This document shows, in pieces, positions 1 through 8,310 of a stretch of DNA of 51,409 bases. How positions within the stretch are numbered: position 1 is the stretch's first letter; each line of letters begins with the position of its first letter. The notes below the pieces were generated by a model, which made no database searches, was not told where the DNA came from, and worked only from the letters and a program-made list of their open reading frames with translations. This stretch comes from an uncultured Calothrix sp. (GTDB lineage: Bacteria; Cyanobacteriota; Cyanobacteriia; Cyanobacteriales; Nostocaceae). The stretch lies in the NCBI GenBank assembly GCA_937973965.1, contig CALJJQ010000051.1, forward strand, positions 1 through 51,409, given 5' to 3'. A program made the position numbers and the translations under genes.

Positions 1-95
1 TTTCCGTCGCCGGTGTTGGCTTGGGCGATCGCCTCAAATCCGGACAGAGCTAGAGTTTCAGACGAAAAAAATACAACTGGCGAAAAAACACCCAT
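1..95 (-). CDS. possible 5' end of a truncated gene at the left edge
   Basis: An open frame on the minus strand begins with ATG at 95 and stays open to the window edge, giving about 31 residues that start MGVFSPVVFFSSETLALSG. A GCGATCGC (HIP1) octamer lies inside it, which is common in cyanobacterial coding sequence. I see no clear ribosome binding site and do not recognise the protein. It may be a real partial gene or chance. Confidence 0.3.
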   Translation of the reverse strand, partial: MGVFSPVVFFSSETLALSGFEAIAQANTGDG

Positions 96-213
96 AGTGC
101 GACGGAATATTGGCGAAAAGTTAGGACAAAACACTACTAGTCCGTCAAAATGGAAATGATGGATATATTTCTGTATAGCTCAAAAGCGCTCAGGTGGGCA
201 CACTACCAAAATC

Positions 214-319
214 CATCAAAATCAACTTGATCAACTACTAGTACCCGACTGCAATGCGCAAGCCGTGGGGAAGTACACGACAACATCAAAATCAACTTGA
301 CCAACTACTAGTACCCGAC
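214..319. repeat. two 36-bp direct repeats separated by 34 bp
   Basis: The 36-bp unit at 214-249 recurs at 284-319 with one mismatch (T231 versus C301). The unit runs from CATCAAAATCAACTTG to CTACTAGTACCCGAC. A weaker third similarity (CTACTAGTCCGTCAAAATGG) lies at about 135-155. The 36/34 spacing resembles a CRISPR unit. However, there are only two clear copies, no cas gene is nearby, and the unit does not look like the usual cyanobacterial CRISPR repeats. A decaying minisatellite or an old array remnant are both possible. Confidence 0.6.
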
Positions 320-332
320 CACATAACCATAA

Positions 333-573
333 CCTGGATTTCTCGCGAGTAAGTTTTAAGTTTTGAGTAATAAAATTTGCCTCAAATTTTGATATATTTT
401 CTCTCCCTGCTCCCGAAAGCTCCCTCTGCATCTCCTGCTCTCCTACCTAAATGTATCAACTTCAAAGTAAAACAGTATAAGGGATTGATTTTCTTCCTAA
501 ACCCTGTACAGACGCGATATATCGCGTCTGTCCCTACTCCCTGTGGGTTTTAGGGTCTTGTGAGTAATGCAGG
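333..573 (-). repeat. MITE-like element, family 1 (expanded copy)
   Basis: The element starts CCTGGATTTCTCGCGAGTAA and ends TCTTGTGAGTAATGCAGG, so its ends are imperfect inverted repeats. It is a reverse-orientation copy of the short element at 13533-13633, sharing the TTACTCAA-type core, a GATTGATTTTC segment and a CTACTCCCTG segment. It is about 240 bp instead of about 100 bp. The extra sequence includes a perfect 24-bp palindrome at 508-531. Confidence 0.6.
508..531. repeat. perfect 24-bp palindrome, GACGCG family
   Basis: ACAGACGCGATA is followed immediately by its exact reverse complement. Related palindromes occur at 4299-4355, 12471-12490, 18932-18951, 24382-24410, 29714-29738, 45728-45747 and 45792-45816, always between genes. 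Confidence 0.8.
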
Positions 574-636
574 TAATGACATGAAGCGCTACTCCCTGTA
601 TTTTCAAATTATCAATCAGCAAAAATCACCAGAAAT

Positions 637-942
637 ATGCACGCATTATCGATACCCACTTGGATAATTCACGTTTCCAGCGTCATTGAATGGATTGCAG
701 CAATTTGGCTAATTTGGAGGTATGGTGAAGTCACAGGCGATCGCACTTGGTGGGGTTTGTCTTTGGCGATGTTACCAGCCCTAATTAGTGCCATGTGTGC
801 TTGCACTTGGCATTTTTTCGATAATTCCCCCAGTTTAGAATGGCTAGTGACTCTCCAAGCTTCCATGACGGTTGTTGGTAATTTTACACTTTGGATTGCT
901 GCCTATTGGCTATGGAAATCCAGCACCAATATTACGGGTTGA
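637..942 (+). CDS. DUF2499 / Ycf49-like membrane protein
   Basis: This 101-residue hydrophobic protein starts MHALSIPTWIIHVSSVIEW and has about three membrane segments. The order of W, H and C residues (IPTWIIHVSSVIEW near the start, CACTWHFFDN in the middle) matches the DUF2499 family, known as Ycf49 in some algal plastids and widespread in cyanobacteria. The family has no firmly assigned function; a thylakoid or plasma membrane location is inferred from hydrophobicity. It reads alone, 170 bp upstream of hisF on the same strand. The spacer holds no obvious terminator, so co-transcription is possible but not shown. Confidence 0.8.
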   Translation: MHALSIPTWIIHVSSVIEWIAAIWLIWRYGEVTGDRTWWGLSLAMLPALISAMCACTWHFFDNSPSLEWLVTLQASMTVVGNFTLWIAAYWLWKSSTNITG

Positions 943-1111
943 TCCTCCTACTTCCCTGGAGACGACCCACCGGGTGGCATTGACTGGCAACTTGTTCACA
1001 ATTAACTGGTAAAATCTTTTCCTAATTACAAAAAAATCTTCCTCAAGGAATACCCCTACCAGTCTAAAATTTAAGTCCGGGTAATCTAATCAGCAACACA
1101 AAGAGGAACGC

Positions 1112-1885
1112 ATGTTGGCGAAAAGAATCTTACCTTGTTTGGATGTCAAGGCAGGACGGGTTGTCAAGGGAATTAATTTTGTTAATCTCCGGGATGCGGG
1201 AGATCCCGTTGAGTTAGCAAAGGTTTACAATGAAGCCGGAGCAGATGAGTTAGTGTTTCTAGATATTACAGCCACTTATGAAGACCGAGACACGATTCTG
1301 GACGTTGTTTACCGAACCGCAGAACAGGTATTCATTCCCCTTACCGTTGGCGGTGGCATCCAATCCTTAGAAAATGTTAAAAATCTGTTACGTTCTGGCG
1401 CAGATAAGGTTAGTATTAATTCGTCAGCTGTTCGTGACCCTGATTTTATTAACCGGGCTAGCGATCGCTTTGGCAATCAATGCATTGTTGTGGCTATTGA
1501 CGCACGACGAAGGCAAAACCCAGAAAATCCCGGTTGGGATGTGTACGTCAGAGGAGGACGCGAAAATACTGGGTTAGATGCTATAGCATGGGCCCGTGAA
1601 GTGGAAAAGCGTGGTGCAGGTGAATTATTAGTGACAAGCATGGATGCAGATGGCACACAAGCCGGATATGACTTGGAACTAACCCGTGCGATCGCCCAAG
1701 CTGTCCAAATCCCTGTTATTGCCTCCGGAGGTGCGGGTAACTGCGAACATATTCATGCTGCCGTCACCGAGGGGAAAGCGGAAGCAGCTTTGTTAGCCTC
1801 CCTCTTACATTACGGACAACTTAGCGTTTCCCAAATCAAATCCTATTTGCGAGATCGCCATGTCCCTGTCCGCCTATCACCATAG
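1112..1885 (+). CDS. hisF: imidazole glycerol phosphate synthase cyclase subunit HisF
   Basis: HisF is the synthase subunit that uses ammonia from HisH to turn PRFAR into imidazole glycerol phosphate and AICAR, in histidine synthesis. The 257-residue length is normal for this (beta/alpha)8 barrel. Both catalytic aspartates are at their textbook positions: Asp11 in [15 protein letters not shown] and Asp130 in VVAIDARRR. The phosphate-binding loops GGGI (about 80-83) and ASGGAG (about 204-209) are present. An AGAGGAACGC purine stretch lies just before the ATG. No hisH or other his gene is in the window, so the pathway is dispersed, as is usual in cyanobacteria. Confidence 0.97.
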   Translation: MLAKRILPCLDVKAGRVVKGINFVNLRDAGDPVELAKVYNEAGADELVFLDITATYEDRDTILDVVYRTAEQVFIPLTVGGGIQSLENVKNLLRSGADKVSINSSAVRDPDFINRASDRFGNQCIVVAIDARRRQNPENPGWDVYVRGGRENTGLDAIAWAREVEKRGAGELLVTSMDADGTQAGYDLELTRAIAQAVQIPVIASGGAGNCEHIHAAVTEGKAEAALLASLLHYGQLSVSQIKSYLRDRHVPVRLSP

Positions 1886-2098
1886 GTTGGTTTTCAGTTA
1901 AGGGTGATCCAATTTAATAATTATCCAAATTTCGGTAAGAAGCCAAAACTACAGGATATTTTATTTTTTGGAAGTCCCGAATCTGTAAACTTGGAATCTT
2001 TTGTGTCGCACCCCAAATTTTCTTCGGGTTCGACACATAATGAGAAAAATGTTAAGCTTAATTAAGAATATATAAAAAAATTACCCCACAAAATCCCT

Positions 2099-2284
2099 AT
2101 GTTAATCCCAATTTTAGTATTTGACGTAGCCCTAGTTGCCTGGTCGCTACATTTAATGGAAAAAGCCGTTGAACTCAAGGAATTTTCTTTAATGTTGGCG
2201 GGTTCTTTAGTTGCCCTAGCGGCGGCAGCAATGTTAGTAGTTTACTTCCTCATGGGTCACTGTATGAGTTACTTATTACATTAG
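2099..2284 (+). CDS. small two-helix membrane protein
   Basis: This 61-residue ORF starts MLIPILVFDVALVAWSLHLM and contains two hydrophobic segments (about 3-20 and 29-53) with a short charged turn (EKAVELKEF) between them. It ends at a normal stop before the tRNA-Ala gene. I do not recognise a named family. The clean hairpin topology suggests a real small membrane protein of unknown function rather than a chance ORF. No ribosome binding site is obvious. Confidence 0.55.
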   Translation: MLIPILVFDVALVAWSLHLMEKAVELKEFSLMLAGSLVALAAAAMLVVYFLMGHCMSYLLH

Positions 2285-2446
2285 TTAATATAATTTAAAA
2301 GAAAGTTTGATTCTCAAGGTGATAGTGGGGTATAAATCAAAATAACTATAAAGCAATGCATTCAAGCTAAAAGATTTTCCCCATCAAGGGTTGACAATTA
2401 ATTCGTACTTGAGCGAATATCAAAAATACACTGACAAAGAGTTTAC

Positions 2447-2519
2447 GGGGTTATAGCTCAGTTGGTAGAGCGCTGCAATGGCATTGCAGAGGTCAGCGGT
2501 TCGAGACCGCTTAGCTCCA
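2447..2519 (+). tRNA. tRNA-Ala (anticodon GGC)
   Basis: This 73-nt cloverleaf can be folded by eye. Acceptor strand GGGGTTA pairs with TAGCTCC, including the G3-U70 wobble that is the classic alanine identity element. The D stem is GCTC/GAGC. The anticodon stem CTGCA/TGCAG encloses the loop ATGGCAT, giving anticodon GGC at 2480-2482. The T arm contains GGTTCGAGACC. The discriminator base is A and no CCA is encoded. Confidence 0.96.
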
Positions 2520-2826
2520 TTAGGATTTGTGGATTAACGGGTTATATAGTTTTAGTATCTTCACTCATGCAGTCAATGTTAATTCATAACTTACTGCTTC
2601 TTCAACTTTGAGGCGATCGCTGTTTTTGCCTCAAGGGATGGGTAGTACAATTATATGTAATAGAGTTTTTGCGAATAAAGCTTAAAAATAGGTTCAAACC
2701 ATTGTCAATCAAAACGTTCAGAGATGTCCAATTGAGATGGGACATAAGCTTTATATGGTAAGCGTTTCAGCCATTTCAAATTTGATTCCGCAGCAGGTCT
2801 ATATTCAAAAATATTGAGGGAAAATT

Positions 2827-3396
2827 ATGCAATCTCCTGTAAACTTGTTTTCTTGGGAAGAATACCTCCAATTAGAACAAACTAGCGAAATTCGTCACGA
2901 ATATCTCGGTGGTCAAGTGTTTGCCATGTCTGGAGGCAGTAAGGAGCATAATATAATTACCCTAAATATTGCCAGCAGAGTGCGATCGCATTTACGGGGT
3001 GGTTCCTGTAGTGTGTTTATGGCTGATATGAAGGTGAGGATAGAATTAGCTAATCAAAATCAGAGAATTTTTTACTATCCTGATGTCGTCGTTACCTGTG
3101 ACTCTCAAGACAAAGAACGCTTTTTTTTAAATTATCCTTGTTTAATTATCGAAGTACTATCATCTAGTACAGAACTAACAGATAGACGAGAAAAGCCTGT
3201 TAACTACCGAAATTTAGAAAGCTTACAAGAATATGTATTGGTTTCCCAAGAGGAAATCAAAGTAGAAGTTTATCGTCGAGATTCGCAAGGAAATTGGTCA
3301 CTGACAATTTTAGGTCAAGATGACGAATTACGTTTAGATTCGATTGGCTTAAACTTGAGAATGGCAGAAATTTACGAAGATGTCATCAATATCTAA
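2827..3396 (+). CDS. Uma2 family (DUF820) putative restriction endonuclease
   Basis: This 189-residue protein has the Uma2/DUF820 layout: N-terminal FSWEEYLQLEQTSEIRHEYLGG, then a PD-(D/E)XK-like core with YYPDVVVTCD (about 96-105) and CLIIEVLSSSTELTDRREK (about 117-136), and C-terminal LQEYVLVSQEEIKVEVY. The Asp and Glu residues expected of the fold are present. The family is heavily expanded in filamentous cyanobacteria, and its substrate and role are unclear. A small gene follows 13 bp downstream. A decayed Uma2 copy lies at 41641-41889. Confidence 0.9.
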   Translation: MQSPVNLFSWEEYLQLEQTSEIRHEYLGGQVFAMSGGSKEHNIITLNIASRVRSHLRGGSCSVFMADMKVRIELANQNQRIFYYPDVVVTCDSQDKERFFLNYPCLIIEVLSSSTELTDRREKPVNYRNLESLQEYVLVSQEEIKVEVYRRDSQGNWSLTILGQDDELRLDSIGLNLRMAEIYEDVINI

Positions 3397-3409
3397 GGTG
3401 GAATAAATT

Positions 3410-3664
3410 ATGCAATCAGCTTTACGTATCACAACCAAGGTTTTACCAGGAAAGAAAATAGAAATTGAAATTCCCGAAGCTGAGATTGGGGATAGTGTTG
3501 ATGTATTTGTGATTTTGCCAGAAAAAGCCGAACGAAAACGCCGTTCTGCGGTAGATATTCTGAACGATTTACCTGGGAGGGAGCTTTTTAAAACACCTGA
3601 AGAAGTAGACAAGTATCTTCAAGAGGAAAGGGAATCACGCTATATTGAGCAACAAAAGAATTAA
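3410..3664 (+). CDS. small hypothetical protein paired with Uma2 gene
   Basis: This 84-residue protein starts MQSALRITTKVLPGKKIEIE. Its N-terminal half looks beta-rich and resembles the small AbrB/antitoxin-like proteins often found before nuclease-type genes (RITTKVLPGKKIEIEIPE). The C-terminal half is charged and helical (RSAVDILNDLPGRELFKTPEEVDKYL). The 13-bp gap to the Uma2 gene suggests one operon. Here the small gene is second, not first. An antitoxin-like role is only inference. Confidence 0.65.
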   Translation: MQSALRITTKVLPGKKIEIEIPEAEIGDSVDVFVILPEKAERKRRSAVDILNDLPGRELFKTPEEVDKYLQEERESRYIEQQKN

Positions 3665-3689
3665 TGTCAATGCATGATAAATCATGCTA

Positions 3690-3722
3690 TTAGCCTAGCC
3701 TACGGCAACGCGAAGCGCGTAC
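3690..3722. repeat. GC-rich dispersed repeat (CTACGGCAACGCGAAGCGCGTAC type)
   Basis: The string AGCCTACGGCAACGCGAAGC recurs in similar form at 30824-30850 (AGCCTGCGGCAACGCTTCGC). Weaker relatives are at about 35694, 40008 and 47150. These are short self-complementary intergenic repeats and code for nothing. Confidence 0.5.
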
Positions 3723-3910
3723 ATCCCCTGTCTGAAGCACGAAAGACGCAACTGTGTTGCTTTCTTTGGGGGTTTTCGGCATTTTTCTTATAAGGGATTT
3801 CCAGAAAATAAAATATCCTGTGGTAAAAGGGTATCTAACCCAAAAAACAGGTTGGGATGCCTTTTCCACAATCTAAAATTAGATAATTATTAAATTGGAT
3901 TACCCTCATG

Positions 3911-4261
3911 TTAAAATCCCACCTGTTGATCGAAGCGTAACATTTCCAAACTGCGATCGCCATACACTCCTTCAATTTGTTGACGACAGCAGTCAATGGC
4001 AAAATCGTTTAATTCCTCTGGTTCTATTCCGTACATGTCCTCAAAAATATCCGCTTGCACTCGACAAAAGCGAGGACGTTTTTCATAAATCCGACATTCA
4101 CGACGGTCATGGTCAAAATTAATACACCATCCATCCACCCCAACCATACTGAAATACAATTCCAGTTCTTCCGGGGAGAGGTATTCATCTAAATCGGGTC
4201 GTTCGCGGGGGTCTAGATGGCAGCAAGCACCGCAGTTTTTGACACATTTCCAAGTAGCCAT
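3911..4261 (-). CDS. YkgJ family Cys-cluster protein
   Basis: This 116-residue protein has the YkgJ-type signature C-x3-C-x2-CC at its N-terminus (C6, C10, C13, C14) and further cysteines at WCINFD, ECRIYEKRPRFCR and DCC. The pattern points to a bound zinc or iron-sulfur centre; the family's function is unproven. The gene is divergent from psb30, about 410 bp away across a repeat-filled spacer. An ATG at 4261 opens the frame and the Cys cluster starts six residues later, so no shorter start is reasonable. Confidence 0.85.
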   Translation of the reverse strand: MATWKCVKNCGACCHLDPRERPDLDEYLSPEELELYFSMVGVDGWCINFDHDRRECRIYEKRPRFCRVQADIFEDMYGIEPEELNDFAIDCCRQQIEGVYGDRSLEMLRFDQQVGF

Positions 4262-4298
4262 TTTGTTTCACGAGGTGGGGAAAATTATCGTTGTGAGT

Positions 4299-4355
4299 AG
4301 AGACGCGATATATCGCATCTGATATATCGCGTTTAATATGTCGCATCTGTACAGG
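4299..4355. repeat. degenerate GACGCG palindrome cluster
   Basis: AGACGCGATATATCGCATCT is followed by GATATATCGCGTTT and ATATGTCGCATCTGTACAGG, so palindromic units of the 508-531 family overlap here. It lies just upstream of the YkgJ gene and could form hairpins in a transcript. Confidence 0.55.
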
Positions 4356-4534
4356 GAACTGCACTCAGCGTATCTACCGTTCTGGTGTCAGCATTAGATG
4401 TATTCTAATCCCTCCTCCCTACTTCCGACTCCCTGAGTTTGATTATGTTGTTTCCTATAATTTTGTTAAGTAAATTAAAAACAGCGCTCCTTAGCCAGAT
4501 AAAATCTAATCTTAAGACTTCTTTGGTAGTTTAC

Positions 4535-4625
4535 AGAACTTACGCACTCAAAACGAAAATCAAGCTTTTGTGGTTGCTTCCCTACGGTCGCAATGACAAA
4601 AATAGGTTGTTTTGGCGTAAGTCCT
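4535..4625. repeat. MITE-like element, family 3
   Basis: The ends AGAACTTACGCACTCAAAAC and TTTTGGCGTAAGTCCT are imperfect inverted repeats around a 91-bp element. A second member lies at 47097-47217 (AGGACTTACACACGG to TGTGTAAGTCCT). Ends of the AGGACTTACGCA kind are typical of small non-autonomous elements in cyanobacteria. No coding capacity is visible. Confidence 0.6.
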
Positions 4626-4674
4626 AATTTATTCTTTACCGTCTTCAATTAATTTAGGTCAACTCGGAGGAAAA

Positions 4675-4797
4675 ATGTTTGAGGCGTTAGCAAGTATTAA
4701 ATGGGAAGTAATTTTCCAACTTACGGCAGTTGCATTAATTATGTTGTCTGGTCCCATTGTGATTTTTCTGTTAGCAGTCCGCAAGGGTGATTTATAA
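4675..4797 (+). CDS. psb30: photosystem II reaction centre protein Psb30 (Ycf12)
   Basis: This 40-residue ORF starts MFEALASIKWEVIFQLTAVA, has one membrane helix and ends AVRKGDL. It matches the Psb30/Ycf12 subunit, which sits at the edge of the photosystem II reaction centre near PsbJ and cytochrome b559. A strong ribosome binding site, GGAGG at 4666-4670, lies 4 nt before the ATG and fixes the start. The gene is too short for many ORF callers. It is divergent from the YkgJ gene, and a family 3 element lies just upstream (4535-4625), close enough to overlap the promoter region. Confidence 0.95.
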   Translation: MFEALASIKWEVIFQLTAVALIMLSGPIVIFLLAVRKGDL

Positions 4798-5040
4798 TTT
4801 GCTTTTGCCGTCTTGGCTTGCAAGCGGTTTTTGAAAGAATACAGATGCAGGATACAGAATAAAGATTATATGAAGGGGTAAACAAGTGTTTACCCTTAAT
4901 TTGAGAAAATTTTCCTGTTTTGCCGCCAAAATCTTTCTGTTCCCTCCCTAGAAAATTAGGGAGTGGGGAATAGGGAATAGGAATGAACTGAACTATTTTC
5001 CTTTTTGGTTGTGTCTAACTCGTTTCGGACGGGTTTTGGA

Positions 5041-7095
5041 TCAATTATTTATTTGTTGGAAACTTTTAAGGACTGACAAAGCTGTTTGAATCAAGTTTTG
5101 TAGGTGGGGTTGGGATATATCGACTTGTTTGGCATTTTCACGATTTGTTCCTAGGAGTCCAGTTTGTTGTTCGAGTTGGACTGCGAGGATGTTGCCATCG
5201 AGGTTTTTGATGCGTAGTTCTTTGCTTGTACCATTTTGATAAAGTCCACAGATGTATTGACGACCTTGGTATTCAAAGGTGAGGGAGGTTTGTTTTTCGG
5301 TAATTTGAGGGGTTGGGGAAGTGCGAAAACCGACAATTTCCATTTCCAGGGAGATATTGCCGTTGAATTCATTTTCTCGCAGCTTGTAGGCGATATCTAC
5401 CCGTCCAGGGAGGGGAAAATAATCGCGCGATCGCCACATAATTCCTTTGATGCGATAATCTGTATTATTCACCTGTTGGGCTAGGGTCATTTTAATGTGG
5501 CCTTTACCAACTATTTGCTGATCTACTACCCGGACATTGGGTGTCCAAAATACGGGATTGGGATTATCGATTCCACAGGGTTCTAATAGGCTGAGTTGTT
5601 GATAAAGTTGGGAAGTAAGTTGGTGAATGTCGGCTTGTGCGTCAATTTTCACTAGGGGTTTGAGGTGTTCTAGTTGCAAACATTGGTGAGCAAATTCACT
5701 CAAACGCGATCGCAATGCCATTAAATTTTCCCCAGGTAAGGAAAATCCGCCAGCCGCTCGGTGTCCTCCGTATTTACCCAGTAAATCCTGGCAAAATTCT
5801 AAAGCCTCAAATACATGAAATTCGGGAATACTACGAGCCGAACCGCGAATTTGACCATCCTCCTCATAGGTACCAATAAATACAGGCACACCATAACGCT
5901 CCACCAATCGAGAAGCCACAATCCCAATTACCCCATGATGCCATCCCGTTTTCACCACAACTAACACCCGTTCTTCAGCGATCGCATCCACAAACTGAGT
6001 TTCGACAATTTCCACCGCTTCCTGCTCAATTTGCTCACACATCAACTGACGTTCACGGTTAGTTCCCTCACACTGCATGGCTCGCTCTAAAGCCACACCC
6101 ATATCATCGGTGGTCAGTAACTCAATTACCACTTGGGGATCACCAATTCGACCCACCGCATTAATTCGGGGACCAAGTTTAAATCCGATATCATCAGGAC
6201 GCATGGTTTTACCAGAAGAGAGAGGGGAAACAGGGTTGACAGAAGAGTTGCTATTAGCTCCCTGTTCCCTCACCTGCAACCCAGAAATTTGGATCAAAGC
6301 CTGAATACCGGGGATTTGGGATTTAGGTAATTGCCGCAAACCTCGTTTTAACCAGCGACGATTGACACCTGTAAGGGGTGCTAAATCGGCAATGGTTCCC
6401 AAGGTAAACAATTCTAACATCGACTGTCGGATACCACTATTAGTCTGTCCTAGTGCTTGGGCAAGGGTGACTGCTAAAATATAGGCTACACCCACACCCG
6501 CGACACCGCGATATAAAGAAGTTTCTGGTAGTAATTTCGGGTTTAAAATGGCATTGGCTGGGGGTAATTGCTGGGGAATATCGTGGTGGTCAGTAATAAT
6601 TACCTTTAAACCCAGGGTACGAGCTAAAGCAATGGGTTCATAGGCAGAAATACCGTTATCCACCGTTAAAACGATACTTACCCCATCTCGGTGAAAATCC
6701 TCAATAATGCGGTTATTTATGCCGTAACCTTCCTGCATTCGACTAGGGATAGCATAATCTACTTGGGCACCTAAATAACGCAAACCCCGTAATAATAGAG
6801 CCGTACTCGTCATCCCATCCGCATCATAATCACCACAAATTGCAATTTTTGCTTGTGTTGCGATCGCATCTTGCAGTAATTCCACACTCACAGCTAAATC
6901 GGCAAATTCTGTCAACGGGGATGGTAAAGATAGGGACTCTGGTTCTAAAAACATCCCCGCTTCCTCCACGGTGGTGATACCACGATTCACCAACAACTGA
7001 CCAATAATTGGCGAAATCTCAAACCTAGCTGCAAATTGATGAGCTAGTTCGGGTTGGGGAGGATGAATATACCAACGTTGATTAGGTAAGGACAT
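5041..7095 (-). CDS. recJ: single-stranded-DNA-specific 5'-3' exonuclease RecJ
   Basis: RecJ degrades single-stranded DNA 5' to 3' in recombination and mismatch repair. The DHH-family motifs are clear: CGDYDADGMTS near residue 90, TVDNGIS near 158 and TDHHDIPQ near 171. The DHHA1-like motif GKYGGHRAAGGF lies in the second half, followed by an OB-like C-terminal part. The length is about 684 residues. The frame opens with TTG at 7104, but ATG at 7095 (MSLPNQRWYIHP) fits better. An internal stretch at about residues 285-297 (SNSSVNPVSPLSS) looks like a lineage-specific loop. The neighbours are unrelated, so it is probably transcribed alone. Confidence 0.96.
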   Translation of the reverse strand: MSLPNQRWYIHPPQPELAHQFAARFEISPIIGQLLVNRGITTVEEAGMFLEPESLSLPSPLTEFADLAVSVELLQDAIATQAKIAICGDYDADGMTSTALLLRGLRYLGAQVDYAIPSRMQEGYGINNRIIEDFHRDGVSIVLTVDNGISAYEPIALARTLGLKVIITDHHDIPQQLPPANAILNPKLLPETSLYRGVAGVGVAYILAVTLAQALGQTNSGIRQSMLELFTLGTIADLAPLTGVNRRWLKRGLRQLPKSQIPGIQALIQISGLQVREQGANSNSSVNPVSPLSSGKTMRPDDIGFKLGPRINAVGRIGDPQVVIELLTTDDMGVALERAMQCEGTNRERQLMCEQIEQEAVEIVETQFVDAIAEERVLVVVKTGWHHGVIGIVASRLVERYGVPVFIGTYEEDGQIRGSARSIPEFHVFEALEFCQDLLGKYGGHRAAGGFSLPGENLMALRSRLSEFAHQCLQLEHLKPLVKIDAQADIHQLTSQLYQQLSLLEPCGIDNPNPVFWTPNVRVVDQQIVGKGHIKMTLAQQVNNTDYRIKGIMWRSRDYFPLPGRVDIAYKLRENEFNGNISLEMEIVGFRTSPTPQITEKQTSLTFEYQGRQYICGLYQNGTSKELRIKNLDGNILAVQLEQQTGLLGTNRENAKQVDISQPHLQNLIQTALSVLKSFQQINN

Positions 7096-7375
7096 GTGGA
7101 TCAATGCAGGAGATAGCTAGGGGTGAGTTGCTAACTAGAAATCGTGTTTCTATGGTGGTTTTCTGATTTTACAGATATATGCACAAAGAACCCGACTTCT
7201 CACGAGGATTTTCAACTGATTAACTAGTACAGTGTGACGGGTGCAAAATTTCAATAAAGTCCTCATCAGCGAGGACTTTCCGAATTCGACAACAGTTTAC
7301 AATTGAATGGTGGTGATGATATTTATGGACTTTCTACCCATAACATAATGAAATCATCCACCTCAAAGCTAGATT

Positions 7376-7807
7376 TTATAATACATTTACCCTTCCATCA
7401 TCACGGATATAAATCGAGCGATCGCCGGGTGGATACCAGTCAGGATGCAACTCTACCCGCAAAATCTGCGCATGGGGTTGACTAACCACGGCTTTTAAGG
7501 CTCGTCCGGTTTCATCCCAAAATATTATAGATGCATTTGGTTCTGTCACCTGCATTTGGGGAAATTGGATCGCTTTTCCCGGTGCAATGCTCACCAAGTT
7601 GGTGACGTTCATTTTCTGTAATTGCAACACTCTTGGCGTGCGATTAATCACTTCAATCCGGACGTACTGTCCTGGTGTGAATTGCAAAGGTCTCGCACCG
7701 CATTGGGAAGCACAGGTTCCCACCCGATTCGCTTGAGCAGTTTGATTACCTGGCATCCCCATCACCAACAACCCACAGAAAACACCCATTAATAATCTTT
7801 TTTTCAT
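7376..7807 (-). CDS. secreted hypothetical protein
   Basis: This 143-residue protein begins with a good signal peptide (MKKRLLMGVFCGLLVMGMPG, then QTAQA with a likely cleavage site). The mature part has an early Cys pair (GTCASQCGARP) that could form a disulfide, then a beta-rich domain (YVRIEVINRTPRVLQLQKMN). The C-terminus WYPPGDRSIYIRDDGRVNVL is conserved-looking. It is probably periplasmic or lumenal. I do not recognise the family. It reads alone, between recJ and a gene remnant on the same strand. Confidence 0.75.
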   Translation of the reverse strand: MKKRLLMGVFCGLLVMGMPGNQTAQANRVGTCASQCGARPLQFTPGQYVRIEVINRTPRVLQLQKMNVTNLVSIAPGKAIQFPQMQVTEPNASIIFWDETGRALKAVVSQPHAQILRVELHPDWYPPGDRSIYIRDDGRVNVL

Positions 7808-7886
7808 GACTGATAAAATCCAGTTAGATGTGATATTAGATACTTTACGTTAGCATTTACCTGGGGATATTGAGTAGACGGGGAGC

Positions 7887-8150
7887 CTAAATCCAGTTTG
7901 TGGATAAACGTATTGGGTTTACAGAAAATTTGGTGATAAATTTCTGGACTTCTGGATGTGCTGGATTTAACCAAGCCATATTTTCACTCTGGTCAAACTT
8001 TCCTTGGGGAAGATGAATCTTTCCCTGCTGGGTTTGACTCAACCAATCGGGATGTTGTTTGGTGATCGCATGATTTTTGGGTATCATCAAACCATATTCA
8101 AACCAAGGAATAATTCGTAACTCTTGGCGATGGGCTTGCTGTACTATACC
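7887..8150 (-). pseudogene. remnant of a family 10-like glycosyl hydrolase (GHL10) gene
   Basis: The minus-strand frame is open from 8150 to 7887 and reads VQQAHRQELRIIPWFEYGLM, then IPKNHAITKQHPDWL, then MAWLNPAHPEVQKFI. This matches a central segment of GHL10-type glycosyl hydrolases, where the pattern is IPWFE(F/Y)G ... HPDWL ... WLNPxHPEVQ. A full gene would be over 350 codons. Here only about 75 recognisable codons remain, with a stop at 8151-8153 upstream and loss of similarity after KFI. It is therefore a decayed fragment and not a functional gene. Confidence 0.75.
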
Positions 8151-8310
8151 TTACTACACCAATATTGACTGGAAAACTGAAGAAAACAGGCTAATTCTGT
8201 ACAGAGCAGTGTATCAGAAAAAAAATTGTCAAGATAAAAGTTAACATTTTGACAGATCGAAGTTATCTTGGTATCGGTAACTTCTAGCACATCTGGCTAA
8301 CACTTCGCAT

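Noticed and set aside
2681-2826. Possible riboswitch or RNA gene between tRNA-Ala and the Uma2 gene
   Set aside because: The sequence has no conserved riboswitch core and no strong stem.
5236-5484. Open frames on the plus strand inside recJ
   Set aside because: They are shadows of the recJ reading frame, with no start signal or known family.
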